This document shows, piece by piece, positions 51,427 to 63,898 of a stretch of DNA of 64,000 bases. Numbering within the stretch: the stretch's first letter is position 1; each line of letters starts with the position of its first letter. The DNA is from Carya illinoinensis (taxonomy: Eukaryota > Streptophyta > Magnoliopsida > Fagales > Juglandaceae), in contig NC_056759.1 of the NCBI RefSeq assembly GCF_018687715.1, forward strand, positions 32,027,885 through 32,091,884, in the 5' to 3' direction. The translations under genes and the position numbers were made by a program. A model generated the notes under the pieces. It was not told where the DNA came from. It saw nothing but the letters and a program-made list of their open reading frames with translations, and made no database searches.

Positions 51427-51596
51427 AAAATGCTTGCTAATCAAGTGGCTCATCATTTGGCAAAAGGAGATTTGTGTTTACTTGATGGTGTAGTATATAT
51501 GGAGGATGTACCTTTGAACATTCATCGTTTTGTAACTGTTGATGTGTCTATTTAATCAATGAAATGTTCTGTGTTGTGATAAAATAAAATAAAATG
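51427..51596 (+). mobile_element. LINE 3'-end fragment with RNase H tail
   Basis: It encodes MLANQVAHHLAKGDL, then YMEDVPLNIHRFVTVDV and a stop, as at the carboxyl end of plant LINE RNase H domains (ANxVAHxLAK). A short 3' UTR and an ataaaataaaataaaat tail follow. It is 5'-truncated. Confidence 0.75.
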
Positions 51597-52184
51597 TCTT
51601 ACTAACTTCTCAATAAAATTAAAAATGAAATTAAAAATTTAATAATTTTCCCATGCACCGCACTGATCTGCAACAAAAATCGATAATTCAGAGGACAAAT
51701 AAACAACCTATATCAATAGAAATTCAAATCGAAAACAAAAACCCGAACTCAAATCAAAATCCTAGCTATTATCAAACGTATGTACTCCATTGAGTAGACA
51801 TGCTTTTCTTGGACATATTAATGGCCATCATGAGGACCATGTCCACACTCAAAACTATTTATTAATAAAAAACTTTATGTGCAGTCGCTTTTGCCTACTC
51901 TTTTATGTACTTCACTGACGTGATTAGCTGTGTATTAAAAAAATTAATACAGCCAATTATCACATCAATGGAGTGCGCAGAAAGTATGTAAAAATACTTA
52001 TATATAGCATTACTCTTTATTAATTAGGAATTCTCCAAATGTAAAAAAATAAAAACCTAAAATCATTGAAATTAATTCGAAATCTGGAAAACCAATTCCC
52101 TTCGCATTAAATCACTGAATTTTGCGCGTGAAATTAGTTGGGTTTTGTTATGTGAAAAATTATAGTTGGAAGAAAAGAGCAAAA
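51597..52184. other. Spacer, nothing identified
   Basis: AT-rich, no gene recognised. The last 40 bases hold the short CAA-containing leader of the tRNA gene. Confidence 0.5.
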
Positions 52185-52277
52185 TCGACCTTAACTCAGT
52201 TGGTAGAGCGGAGGACTGTAGTTGGTAACACCAAACAGATAATCCTTAGGTCGCTGGTTCGAATCTGGCAGGTCGGA
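52185..52277 (+). tRNA. tRNA-Tyr (GUA) with 20-bp intron
   Basis: The acceptor stem TCGACCT pairs with AGGTCGG (one U-G pair), with discriminator A at 52277. The D arm holds CTCAGTTGGTAGAGC. The anticodon arm is GAGGA-CTGTAG, then an intron (about ttggtaacaccaaacagata), then ATCCTT; the anticodon is GTA. The T arm is GCTGG TTCGAAT CTGGC. Plant nuclear tRNA-Tyr genes carry an intron exactly here. The mature length would be about 73 nt. A CAA motif lies just upstream and T-rich tracts lie within 15-25 bp downstream. Compared with the usual plant gene, A box TAGCTCAG reads TAACTCAG and the B box ends TCT instead of TCC, so it may be weakly expressed or beginning to decay. Confidence 0.85.
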
Positions 52278-53334
52278 TTAATTTTCTTTTGTTTTTGTAC
52301 TACAAACTTTACCCTCAACCGTATACCAGATTGAAGAACATCCCCCAAAAGGATTAGGGTAGTAAAAATCTCAATTTTTCTAGATGTCAAACAAAAGTTT
52401 TGAATATGATTAAGGCACTAAAAAGAAATATTTCAGTATCTGTACAATTTCGAAATAGTCTATATATAGATAAATTAATTATATATGTATAAATTATATT
52501 TCAAAATAACATAAATGAAAGTTTTAAAAAGTTAAAACACATATTCATAAAACTCAATAATATCTCTAAGTTCTCAATTCAACTTTTAAAAAAAATAATC
52601 ACTCATCTTTATCACAAAAATGGAATTATGGATTTGATTTTCAGTCTTCGAAAAAAGGAGATTAAAAAAAATTAAGAAAATAGTATTCAAATGTGAGAAT
52701 TTGAATGAAAATTACAAAAAGTCAAGATTTTTATATTAATTATAAAAATAAATTAATTTCAACCGGTACACCGAAAATTAACAGATATTGACCGAAACGC
52801 ACCGAAATAACTGGTATTTGACCCGGTACGAAACACCTACCTCCCTTGTGCTAATTACTACTTCGGCACGTTAAGTACCGACCAATACAGCACGATGTAT
52901 TCAAAACCTTGCATCAAACCCCCTCGAATAGTGCTACACGTACAATGTATTAAGTGACAGTTCTATTTTATTATTTTTTTCTTTTTGAATCAGATTTGAA
53001 TTTTAAAATTTTAAAATCTTTACTATTTTTAATAATTGACACGTCAATACATATGATTATATAAGTAAAATTGTAAGTTTACATAGCATTTTCCAACCCT
53101 ATTTGTGTTTATCATGAAAGCAACCCTTTAAACTCCATCTTATACCCCAAATCTCGATTTATTTAGCTATACCTAAAAAGGAGTACCATTGTTTATGAGC
53201 AAAAGCAGAGCCTGGAATCATGCATGATCCTATTTATACGAGCTTTGGGTATTGAAGAGTAAAAGCATCAGTAACCACCATTTAAATTATAAATGAAGGA
53301 ATCTGATTTTCAATTGTATTTCTTCTCCATATTT
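52278..53334. other. Spacer, no gene seen
   Basis: AT-rich. A short accgaaacgcaccg/acccggtacg patch at 52780-52880 resembles the ends of CCGGTTCGG-type DNA transposons. No ORF worth calling. Confidence 0.5.
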
Positions 53335-55708
53335 CTCAGTTATGTTGAATGGGTGTTCTCGAGGTTTTTTTAAGCCTTCAAGGGGTTTTCGTCAATGGGA
53401 TCCTCTCTCACCATATTTATTTATTTTGGCAGAGGAAGTTCTCTCGCATATGTTAAATAGGGAATTTCACTTGAGAATGATTAAGCCTTTTAATTCTTGT
53501 GGAGGTACCATGATTAGCCATTTGCTGTATGCAAATGATCTACTAATTTTTTCTAATGGTGGTAAGGCTTCAATTTGAAGACTTTTGACAGTAATTCATT
53601 TATATGAGGCTATGTCAAGCCAGCGGGTTAGTGCTCATAAATCTTCGATGTTTTTCTCTTCTAATTTCTCGGTGAATAGGAAATTGGAGGTAAAGAAAAT
53701 CTCTCGCTTTGAGGAAGGTGCATGGCCTTGTATTTATTTGGGCATCCCTTTGCATGTGGGGAGGGTGCAATTACGTATGTTTGACCCATTAATTGCTCAG
53801 ATTTAGAAGAAATTAGCGGGATGAAAAGGTAAACTTCTCTCCTTTGGTGGGAAAATTATTTTGATTAAGCATGTGTTGAATAGCATGCCTATTCACATGC
53901 TTTTAGTTTTGAATTTAGCAAAGGGAGTTTTGTTGACTTTGAAAGGGATTTTCTCTAATTTTTTATGGGGTTCATCCATAGAGAATAAAAAAACAAAATG
54001 GATTTCGTGGATGAAAATTTGTTTGCCAATAAAAGAAGGGGGGCTTGTGATACGAGATTTATGAGAAGCTCAATCTTCTTTGCTTATGAAGTTTGCTTGG
54101 AAAATCCTTCAAGGGAATTTTTTGTGGGCTATTTTTTTCTCTTCTCTTCCAAATATGTTCGGGATAAGCATATTTATTCGGTTATGAATGTGAAGAAGGG
54201 TTCTCATTTCTAGAAGGGGATTATGCGGTTAATGCCAATTGTGTTGAAGAATTCAAGATGGCTTATTCGCAAAGGAAAAGTTTTTGGTTCGATAACTGGC
54301 TGCGTGAGGGGATATTGGCAGAGAATAGTTTGGTGATTGGGGATTTTAGTTTGCAGATCAAGTATCTTTGGACTGAATCAAGTTGGAATGAAGAGATGCT
54401 TCGGTTCTTGGTGCCTGAGAAGCTGGTGCAGAAAATTACTAAGTCTGAGATCAAGGTGAAGGAGGGAGAAGATAAATGTGTTTGAGAGCCTTTGATTGAT
54501 GGTAATTTTTCTACCAAGTTTGCATGGTAGCTTGTGTAGAAAAAAGGGAGTTTGTGCTCTTGGCGAAGATGGTTGTGGCATGATGGAGTTCCTAAGAGGA
54601 TGTCATTTTGTTGTTGGAAGGCTAGAAGGAAGTCATTACCAATTGATGAGGCTATTATGCAGTTGGGTATTCCATTGGTCTCAAAATGTTGTTGCTATAT
54701 TGAGCCTAATGTAGAGACATTAGATCATGTTCTATGTGAGGGGGAGGGGCCGAAAAAAAATATGGAATTATTTTGCGTCAATTTGTGGGATTCGGTTGCC
54801 ACGACTTCTCACATGGGATGGGATGATGAGTGTTTGGTGGAGGCATGCATCTTCTACTTCAAAGGTTGGCTGGTCCCGTGGTGTGCTACCCATTATTATT
54901 TCTTGGGCACTTTAAAGGGCTAGATGTGCATCTCGGATGGAAGGTGTTAATTTCGATTGGAGGGTCGTTTTGAGAGTAGTAGAAGTGATCTTAAGAGATA
55001 TTTCAAATGGTTTGCGAAAATTCAAATGAATGGGTGTTAATGATTTTTTAGTTTTACAGGACCTTAATTGTCATATTTTTCCGGTTCGTGAAAAATTACC
55101 AAGATTAATAGCTTGGAACCTGCCAGACTTGAGTTTTTTTAGACTCAATGTTGATGGTGGTTCTTGTGGCAATCGAGGGAGATCCGGTGGTAGGGGCATC
55201 CTTCAGAACTATAGGGGCAAGGTGATAGTAGGGTTTGCTCACTCATATGGTCATGCGACGAATACCATTGCCGTGCCGAGTGTCGTGCTCTTCTTGATGA
55301 GCTTCATTTGTGTCACTCAATGAGTTTGAGAGATTTGTGGGTGAAATCTAATTTAAGTGTTATGATGGGCTAGCTAGCTTTTAGAATATGCAAATATTGG
55401 TTTCTTTGAAATTTTTGAAAAAAAATTCAATCTCTTGTTGATTTGTTCAATATTCAGTTCCGGCATATTTTCATAGAGGCGAACAGGCAGGAGACTTTTT
55501 GACAAAACAAGGCCTGATGGATAGATCTTTTGATTTCACTGGTACGTTCTAGGTGCAAGGAAGGCTTTGGGGTCATTCAGCTAGATTTACTGGGTATTCC
55601 ATGTGTTCGTTATCGATTCATTCTTATGATGAAATGTTGTAAATTCTCTGGTGACATGTTTTGTTTTTATGGTATTCCTCCACCATAAGTAATGATTTTT
55701 TAATAAAA
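53335..55708 (+). pseudogene. L1-like LINE: RT, zinc-binding and RNase H regions, 5'-truncated
   Basis: RT end: FFKPSRGFRQWDPLSPYLFI (53370-53430; the usual RQGDPLSP has Trp for Gly), then SHLLYANDLLIFSNGG with the YxDD-type site changed to YAND. Further blocks are WPCIYLGIPLHVGRV, LLSFGGKIILIKHVLNSMPI and NFLWGSS...KWISW. The zf-RVT region at about 54555-54730 has WRRWLWHDGVPKRMSFCCW and ETLDHVLCE. The RNase H start (55120-55260) has FFRLNVDGGSCGNRGRSGG, and its tail near 55500 has GDFLTKQGLMDRSFD. Several stops and frame changes. It ends near an A-rich tail at about 55700, close behind the helicase gene. Confidence 0.87.
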
Positions 55709-55902
55709 TTGAGAAATGATCACTCATAGACACAGACTTTCGTCTCTTAAAAATATAAAAATTGCAAGACCAGACTCAATAGAATTGTAACTGTTTGCGA
55801 GCTTTGACAACTAAAATTTAACACGAAATTTACTGCAAAACTGTTTGTGAGGCTTGATTGCCAACCTCAAGGTTATAAGGATTTACAGCTCAAATATAAA
55901 AC

Positions 55903-58900
55903 TCAAATAGATTTTTTCTTCTTGCGTTTATGGCGGTCATCACTGCCTTTGTCCTCTCTCTTTGCCCCACCATTGCGAGATCTCTTTGGTGCCTGAGACC
56001 AAATGAATTGAAATTCCGTTAGCTGGTTAATCCCTGATTAGTTGCCATACCTAATCCTTGACTTCTTAGAAAGCACTCCGACATCACTCGTGTGAAAATT
56101 GGCATAAGCTAGGTATCATCTTTGGAATAAAGTAAAAAAATTTAACAATACCTCAGTAGAGAATGTCTTCAGTGGGTCTCCACTTTTTTTGAATTTTTTC
56201 TTTGATCCACCGTGGCGAGCAGATTTGGTATTTCCCATTGCAGCCCTAGCAAGCTTGACAAATTTGCGGGCTTCTTGTGTTTTTGGGTCCAATAGATAGT
56301 CCGGCACATCACGTAGGTGAGGAGCAGGGGGATTCTTGCTGAGGACCTTGTCATGTTTCAATAGATCTGCTCAACATATGAGTTGAAATTTTGAACCTCA
56401 GAGAGTCAGGCAAGAGTTAGAAAAATAAATACTGTAGATATCTAACTATAAAATTTCATTACCTAAGTCTCTTGGATTTACTTCAAAATGAGCTTTCAAC
56501 CTAACCAGGCATAGGCAGATCATCAGAAAGAAAAGCAGAACCATAGGGGAATTAAGAGGATAATGTCTAATTGATACAAGGTCAGAAACCTTAAACAAAA
56601 GAATGACTGCTCAAATACTAGTTAAATCACCGCACCATAGTGAAAACCTGAAATATTTGGAAGTCATGCAAAATACAACCCTCAAGCAGGCCACAAGAAG
56701 ACTAGGTTTGAGTTTTTTAAAAGTCATGGATCTATTTAGCAAGTGATTAGGTGAAAAGAGAATTCCTAATCTTGAGAAAAGCGCTGTTTGGTTTGTACTC
56801 ACTTTTCAGAATTAAGAATTTCATTCCTCAAATCCTGAGCTCGTGACTCCCTAACAGCAACTTTTGTCACACTCTTCCCAACATCCTGTAAAAGTCAACA
56901 TTTACAATCAAATCATTTTTGTATAAATCTCAGGATAACACACACACACACACACACAGAGTAGGGGTTCTCTGTTAGAAAGGTAAATGAATTGGCCATC
57001 ACCTCAGCTCTGTATCGTAAGGACTCCACTGCATTCTTCGAGAGCAGAGAAAAGGGAGTTATTAAGTCCGAATCCTTCTTTTCATTATCCCCTAAAAAAG
57101 CTTTTATTTCTTCAAAAATTTCCATCTCATCAGGAGAAACCTGCAAAGGAATAATTATTAGAACTCTGTAAGGCAGATATACTTGCCACATCATCTCATT
57201 CCAATCATCATTACCATTGTCCATCCCCTGCCTTATATCAGCAGAAACAGGGAAAATTCTAGCAAGCAATGAGCACTGTTCAAAGATGACTTACATGTTC
57301 ACATGAAACCTCAAACTGGGGCGTCAGCCGCGTCACATATGTACATATATATACACATAATCATACCCACCACCCCTATATAGTTATATACAAATATATA
57401 TAAATAATAGAAGCTATTTCATTTTCGTTCACTAATAGTGTAATCCCAGGTGCACAGGGGCATTTTGTTACACTGCATTGGGGTCAACCAGTAAAGAAAG
57501 TTAACCCAATGGGCACCAACAAAGTGGGAACGCGGAGGAATGGGGGTGGGGTACTGGATTGGGCAAACTGATGATTGCTGTTGTACTAGGTGCAACAACA
57601 ATATCAGTGCAACAACAATGTCACGGTAATCAAAGATATGCTCATGTTTTGTGGTAAAACCGGGTAACTTGTTTTGGAATGGGGTGGGATGAGAACTAGG
57701 GCATGCTAGGTCTAAATTTCAAAGTTATCATTCTGTATTGTATTGATACTGTGAGGGGAAAATGAATATAATCCATGATCTTAGAATCAAGTACCATAGA
57801 TAAATACTCCTACTTATTATAATACATCCAAAAAGAAAAATGGCAATTTGTATCAGTCCTAAACAATTAACTTCAATGTTCTTTGATAAAAACTCACAAG
57901 AGAAATAGAAGCACCAGTGCTGTATGCTCTTCCTGTGCGTCCAATTCGATGTACATATCCAGCAACACTGGGTGGCATTTCAATGTTTATAACCTGTTCA
58001 AGGAAATATTGGGCAGTGCCAACATGGTTAACTGACATAATATTGTAATAATTCCCCCTCTAAAAAGAATTGCATACTAGCCAGCAGCCAAACACGGCAT
58101 TTATCATGAAAATCTAGCAAGGTACTGCATGAAGAACTTGATTCATCATAAGGCACAAAAAAAGAAAAAGCACCATAATCGACAGAAACAAGCAAAAATT
58201 CAGATAAATAAGGTGGCTCTTATATAGTGGGAAACATTCCCAAGCTAAGGTGATTGTTTTTTTTTTTTAATAATATTCCCAAGCTAAAGTGATTGAATTA
58301 ATCAATCATCATCCTCTCAAATTACATATGGGGATTTGTTTGTTTGATTTCAAGAGAAATCACCTTGGTGGTTAACAACCAAAGTTAAGTACCGAAAAGC
58401 AATGGGCATTTCATGATGTTTAATGGGATGCTAATATTTCAAAATATTGGAACTCCAACTGAAGAAATATACAGTTTCATCCCTCCAAAGAAAAGATAAC
58501 TCGTGAAATATTGAACAACGATCCAGAGAAAGCGCTAGCCACATCTAGGCTATAAACCCAAAGGAGCTAGACAATTTGTAGTGTGACAGTATAGGTGTGA
58601 CTGGCGCATTCTGTGTCATTACAGATCAGTTTCTTGCTGTTTATAATGGTTCCAAAAACTCCAGTTGTGACCTTGACTAGTTCTTTTGGAGTATAAGCTC
58701 AGATGTGGTTTGGACTTTCCTTGGGTCACTACATATTGAAACTTACAATGAATTGACGATGAAAGAATGTGCTCAAACAAATTAAGCAATTCTTCAGAAT
58801 TAATACTGAAGAGAATCCTCAAAATTTGCCACACAATAGCAAACATACATACATCTCACCTGCCTGTCAGACTGAAAATTTGAATCACCAGAACAATTCT

Positions 58901-61900
58901 TTTCTTAAGAAGTACATCTTGCCACAAGAATTATTACATGATTCATTCAGAGGCCAAAACATAGTTTCAATTGGCTTTTGAGTGGCAATAGAACCTTAAG
59001 TTCACATGTTTGAAATCCCAAAAACTACCAGTTCTAATTCAAACAAGAAAGTATAACCATAAACAACAGCAACAAAACTTCCAGACACAACATGCCACAA
59101 GCAAACTAGCAATCACCTACCGTGTGTACATTTTTAAAGTCAATACCCCTCACTACTCCAAATTCAGAGTCTAGTTTTTGCTTGGCATGCTTTCTAGACT
59201 TTCTTGTTTCAGCATTTCTTTCCCCATTGACTTCTTCCTTCTCTTTTGTTTCACTGTCATCAGTTGCAATCAAATAATCAAAAAGCCCAGCATTGAATTC
59301 CTGATGACAAGCCAGTGACATTAAAGGGTACTTGTTAGTAGTTATAAAGTTGTAAAAACCATCACTGATCAGTGATAACAATATAAACTATCATTCTCAA
59401 AATGAAATGCTAGCAGCAAATCTACCAAAATCAAATTTAGAAAAGAAAATCATTACAAGGTTTCAGAATAAATCGGTATTAAAGCAGACCTCAAGAATAT
59501 GAAGACGAGAATTCTGTGGCAACTCAGAATTTAAAACAGCAGACTTGATTCCAAACTGCAGCAAAAAGAATAATTGCAGTCAGTTAGGAAGGATGCGAAA
59601 CACAAAAATATATAAAACTATGATGTTTGATACAATGTTAACCAACACAAATCTTGTATAATTAGTAGTTCTACTTGAAGGACAAGAAATATAAGTTTCT
59701 TCTAATATAAATACATATATACTTTTTTCATGCAGAAAAAATGAAGAGAACAGAATCCTTCTAGACAGACAAGACATAACACCCCAATGGAAGGCCTAAG
59801 CCACATTTGGGCCTATACTCCAAAAGGACTAATCAATGGTACAATTGGAGCCCCATTGGAATCATTATAAAGATCAAGAACTTCTCCCTCCCAAGGAATG
59901 TGGGATCCCAAACATCACCTATATTCCTCACTCAATATGGGTATCACATTCGAAATAGTCTAAAACCATCATTGACCAAGGGTCCAAGACTTTATTTATG
60001 CATTATAAGTCAGATGTTCCACTCTTAAAGACCATATTTAGTTTCAGAAAGATACAAAGCTGCCGGAGAGAAAGAAAGCAAGTATTTCGTAGACTATTAA
60101 AGAAAGGGAGAACACGTATACCTAAATGAGTTTGCATACCTTTTCCAGAAACAGTTTTGATCTATATCCCATGTCTATGGTATTAGTAAAAATCAGAACT
60201 TTCTTTTGAACCAACTCCAACTTCAAGAGGGCAAGGATGTGGAGTAATTTATCACGACCACCACATGAAATCTGAAAACAAAAGAAACATGACATTAAAC
60301 TCATTACTAAAATGATCTTCATTGTCCAAACAGATTAAAAGACAAGTGTGAATGTATGGGGGATTAATGAACATAAACCAAATCCATACAGGTCAATGAA
60401 CCCAAAATTACTTGAGAAAATTTGACAGACAATTCACCTTAACTTTAACAAAATGACGTGCAATAGCAAGTAACCCAAACGCATTATATAAAAACATATG
60501 AACTTGTTTTCATCATCGAACTGAAGATGGAGATATAAATGCAGAAATACCAGGACGTGGCTGACTAAAGTTGCCTACTGTCAGGTTTATTTTGCTTGAA
60601 AAAAACTGTTTATCTAGAGATATTACAACATCACGTCTTTGCAAGAAAGAGGAGAGAAATCAGGAAATATGTTGAAAATGGTGAGAAACAAGTGGAGATG
60701 ATTTCCACATGCATCTATGCCAATATTACCAACAGTGCAATTAAAAGTTACAATTTTTTTTTTATTGGCACCATGGTGTCCAGGAACAAACTCCCAACTA
60801 ATCCCGGGATTCTTACCACTTGAGCTGACCCCCTAGGGATTTGGCCCTTACCAGGCCCTTATGATTATCTTAGGAGTGTCCATTACTCATACAAAATAAT
60901 ATGATTCCCATGCAGAAGAACTTAGGTACATGGCCAAAGAAAAATTAGTCGAAAGGCAAGATAGTTTTCCTAATTACCAAAATGAGCATATCAATCTTAC
61001 CCAAAATTGCTGAACATTCTTGGGGATAATCTCATCTTTAATATTTCCCACTTCTGGCAAAGTCAAGATGAAGGGGTTGTGTAAAACCAGCTTCTTCAGT
61101 TTCTCAACATCACCACTGCAAATAAATGAATACCAGAAGAGATGACATTAAGAACAAACATACTGAACATCAACGCCACAAAGATTTGCTGCAATGTCAA
61201 CAGCTAGTAGAAGGGAATTTTGAGGCCCATTGTTGTATCTTTATCAGGTCATAAGCATCAGGCCAAGAATGAGAAAGAGGTAAAAGAACAAATAAGCAAA
61301 ATCCTAAAGTGACCTTATTGTTTGGGAGGAAGATATTAGCAAGAACAATGTGGTCTAATATTCATAAAACACCTAAATTAGCTCAAATAAGTGAAGTGGC
61401 ACAGGTACACAGTAGAAGCAGACCTTGATGTGGCAGACATAAGAAGGCATTGACAACGCCTAGGAATGTGAGCTGTAAAAGCTTTTATGTCATCTTCATA
61501 TCCATATGACAATAGAAGATCTGCCTGAGAAACAGAAAAAAAAATCAATCTCTCAAAATGAGAATACTAAGCAATCATGTCTTAATGGTTAAGAAAGAAA
61601 GTATCATTACCTAGAATATTCTAATCATCGATATTTGTGTTACAATGTGACAGAACAATATAAGAATGTTTCAAGTATCAATACAAAGCATTTGTGTATT
61701 ATGTGGAGCACTTGGCTGGAAAGGAATGAGGGGTGTTTGAATAATAGGGAAAGAACTTTGAAAATTTTTTATGTTTTACCTGTTTAGTTGGTTTTCAGCT
61801 ATTGTTTTGAATGATGGGGCGTTCATGAGTTTCTGTCCTCATTTTCTAGTAGTTGAATGTATTTAGGTGTTTCTTTTGTATACTCCCTATGTACATGGGC

Positions 61901-63753
61901 TTTTCCTATTACATTCATTGAATAAATTTTACTTATAAAAATAAAATAAAAAATAAAAAATAAAAAAATATCAATACAAAGCAGAAAAGTTTTCATTTTG
62001 AATAAGTAATACATAAGCAGAGAATTTTTCATTTCCATTCTAAATGAGATAAAAATTCTGTAAACAAATTAATGAAGCTGATATAGTTGCTAAAGGCATA
62101 AAAATTACATACTAAATTTTAAATGAGGCTGTTCGAAAAGAATCCACATGCCATGAAACTCAAACAAAGCTAAAGAAATCAAACCATAAAAACTTAGGAC
62201 CATATTCTTACCTCATCAAGTACAAGAATTTCAAGCGAGGCATCAATGGATGCTGATAGAAGTAGACCAGCTGACAAGCATTTTGGTATACAAGCAGGTG
62301 TGGAAACCAGAATATCTGGAGGTCCTGCTAGTGCAGTCCGCTGGAAGCAAAATTTAAAACCAACATGAGTTAACAAGACCTTTTTGTATTGGCCTACAAC
62401 TACCCATTATAATGAGATGGAAACTTATGGGGAGAGCGTCTGCGCAAGAAGGAAGGTGCTTCTTTTATTTTATTTTTTATCAGGAATTAAATAAAAGAAC
62501 ATTGAACAAACCAAATCAGAAACAGGCATACTGCTCGTCAACTGCACAACTTTCAATTGAACTCTGCATAATTCAATGAGAGATGAAACCTCCGTAAAAA
62601 CCTGAAAATCAGATACAATTAGTTCACAGATCGAACAAGGAAGTAGAAGCATTGAAAATCAAACAAAAGATACTAAAATTATACCTGTTGACACAGTTCT
62701 CGAGTTGGGACAAGAATAAATGCACTCGGAGCAAGCTTGTTCTTTGAACCATAATCAGTAAACAGCTTCTGAAGCAATGGAAGTAGATAAGCAAAGGTCT
62801 TCCCAGAACCAGTCTTTGCACGAGCAACGACGTCTTTACCTTCCTAAAAGCACGGAGAAGTACTATAATGAACCCACCGACAAAATGATAATTAGCTGAG
62901 AAAGAGCAGCAAAAAAAGAAGGAATGCGAATCTTTTTTTTTTTTTTCTTTTTTTCTTTTTCCGATTGGCAACGGGTATCCGGGGACGCTTAACTAATTTT
63001 GGAAGTATACAGACCATCAGCAAGAATTTACCCGCAAGTGCACCTCGGTTAATTCAGGGAAAAATCCCCCATTCAGATGGCCCTAGAGATTGTTTGCACC
63101 CAATGGAATTTGAACCTTACATATGAGGGGAGCATCCCCTCGAGCCCAAGTCCTTTACCACTTGAGCCAACCCCTAGGGTTAAAAGGATAACAAATATTT
63201 CACTCTGACATATATTTACGGATCAAAATAAATGAAATATAAACGTCCCATAAAAAATCTAGGGTCAGAGCACACAACAAAATAAACTGAACTGAGTCTA
63301 AGAGAAATCTCCGACTAACTTGAAGTAAGACTGTCATCATTTTCTATTTTTACTCAATTTTCTTGGCAAACCAACGGACCTTGATGCTTTCAGCCTACTA
63401 TAAAGCCAATGTTTTGGTCGAGAAACTAAAGAAAAGTGTAGTAAGTCCAAAAGTAAAAAATTCCCACATTGTCTGAGCAGCCAAACAGAGGATAGATGAA
63501 GTAAAACAACTATAAATCATATAATTCAACAGAGTTAAAAAAATCTCACCAATATTAGAGGAACAGCGACTCGCTGAATGGGAGTGGGCTTCTCAATCCC
63601 CTTCTTGATTAGGGCACGAATAAGACGAGGGTCCAATCCTAGCTCTTCGAAGTTTAGATCTTCTTCTTCGTCTTCCGCTTCCTCGCGAGCAATATCTTTG
63701 GGTGGTTCCTCCATGCTTTCAACAATTAAGTCCCCCACTTTTGGCTGTGACAA
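55903..63753 (-). CDS. RH16: DEAD-box ATP-dependent RNA helicase, RH16-like (DDX56/Dbp9 type)
   Basis: Fifteen exons: 63753-63550, 62843-62685, 62601-62512, 62340-62212, 61524-61424, 61115-61001, 60271-60140, 59555-59490, 59300-59121, 57993-57898, 57140-57003, 56885-56803, 56500-56463, 56366-56152 and 55992-55903 (TGA). All junctions are GT/AG and phases agree; total about 611 residues, close to Arabidopsis RH16 as I recall it. Motifs in order: Q motif [20 protein letters not shown] (about 37-56); Walker [11 protein letters not shown] (about 75-84); Ia PTREL; VSTP; DEAD in [21 protein letters not shown] in [49 protein letters not shown]. An acidic/basic insert ([20 protein letters not shown]) follows IATDD, as in Dbp9-type helicases. 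The C-terminus is Lys/Arg-rich ([12 protein letters not shown]), suggesting nucleolar targeting. The family acts in 60S ribosome assembly. ATG 63753 is the first in frame; a second Met lies 13 codons on. Confidence 0.95.
56941..56959. repeat. (CA)n microsatellite in a helicase intron
   Basis: An uninterrupted alternating CA run in the intron between exons 11 and 12. Confidence 0.9.
58520..58740 (-). repeat. Dispersed repeat fragment in helicase intron 9
   Basis: Read on the minus strand it has aaaccacatctgagcttata, ctccaaaagaactag and ggaaccattataaaca. These match taagccacatttgggcctat and ctccaaaaggactaat at 59799-59880 in direct orientation. Two copies of one repeat family lie inverted in neighbouring introns. 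Confidence 0.65.
59775..59960 (+). repeat. Dispersed repeat fragment in helicase intron 7
   Basis: It begins ataacaccccaatggaagg and continues to a ccaaggaatgtgggatccca block typical of an LTR or TRIM-like family. It is the partner of 58520-58740. Confidence 0.6.
60752..60842 (-). mobile_element. Truncated tRNA-related SINE
   Basis: On the minus strand, GTCAGCTCAAGTGGTAAG (A-box-like) is followed about 70 bp on by a poly-A run (60748-60758). The B-box part is missing. It lies in the helicase intron between exons 6 and 7. Confidence 0.55.
61700..61975 (+). mobile_element. LINE 3'-end fragment
   Basis: It ends tattacattcattgaataa, attttacttataaaaat and an aaaataaaaaataaaa tail. The block tgtatactccctatgtacat is the tail type of plant L1-like elements. 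It is inserted in the helicase intron between exons 4 and 5. Confidence 0.65.
62935..63178 (-). mobile_element. tRNA-derived SINE in helicase intron 1
   Basis: On the minus strand it begins about AACCCTAGGGGTTGGCTCAA. TGGCTCAAGTGGTA is a good Pol III A box. GGTTCAAATTCC, about 45 bp on, is a good B box. The body of ~240 bp ends in an A-rich tail (the T-run at 62932-62960 on the plus strand). The order and spacing fit a plant SINE. Confidence 0.82.
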
Positions 63754-63796
63754 TTGACAAACTTCTCTGGGTAATAAAACCCTTCCCTTTATGAAA

Positions 63797-63805
63797 TTAG
63801 GGTTT
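63797..63805 (-). promoter_or_regulatory. Telo-box upstream of RH16
   Basis: AAACCCTAA in the gene's orientation, about 45 bp before the ATG. Telo-boxes are frequent in promoters of plant ribosomal-protein and ribosome-biogenesis genes. Confidence 0.75.
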
Positions 63806-63810
63806 TAGGG

Positions 63811-63814
<4 letters not shown>

Positions 63815-63844
<30 letters not shown>
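63815..63844. repeat. (AG)n microsatellite, CT-rich leader of RH16
   Basis: A 30-bp AG run between the telo-box and the site II motifs. In the gene's orientation it is a CT run, common in plant 5' leaders. Confidence 0.95.
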
Positions 63845-63847
<3 letters not shown>

Positions 63848-63898
63848 CGGGTCGATAGTGGATCCAAGATAAAATATCCAGCCAGTATTCGACATTCA

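Noticed and set aside
60596..60823. Plus-strand ORF in the helicase intron
   Set aside because: It runs into the truncated SINE and has no recognisable domain.
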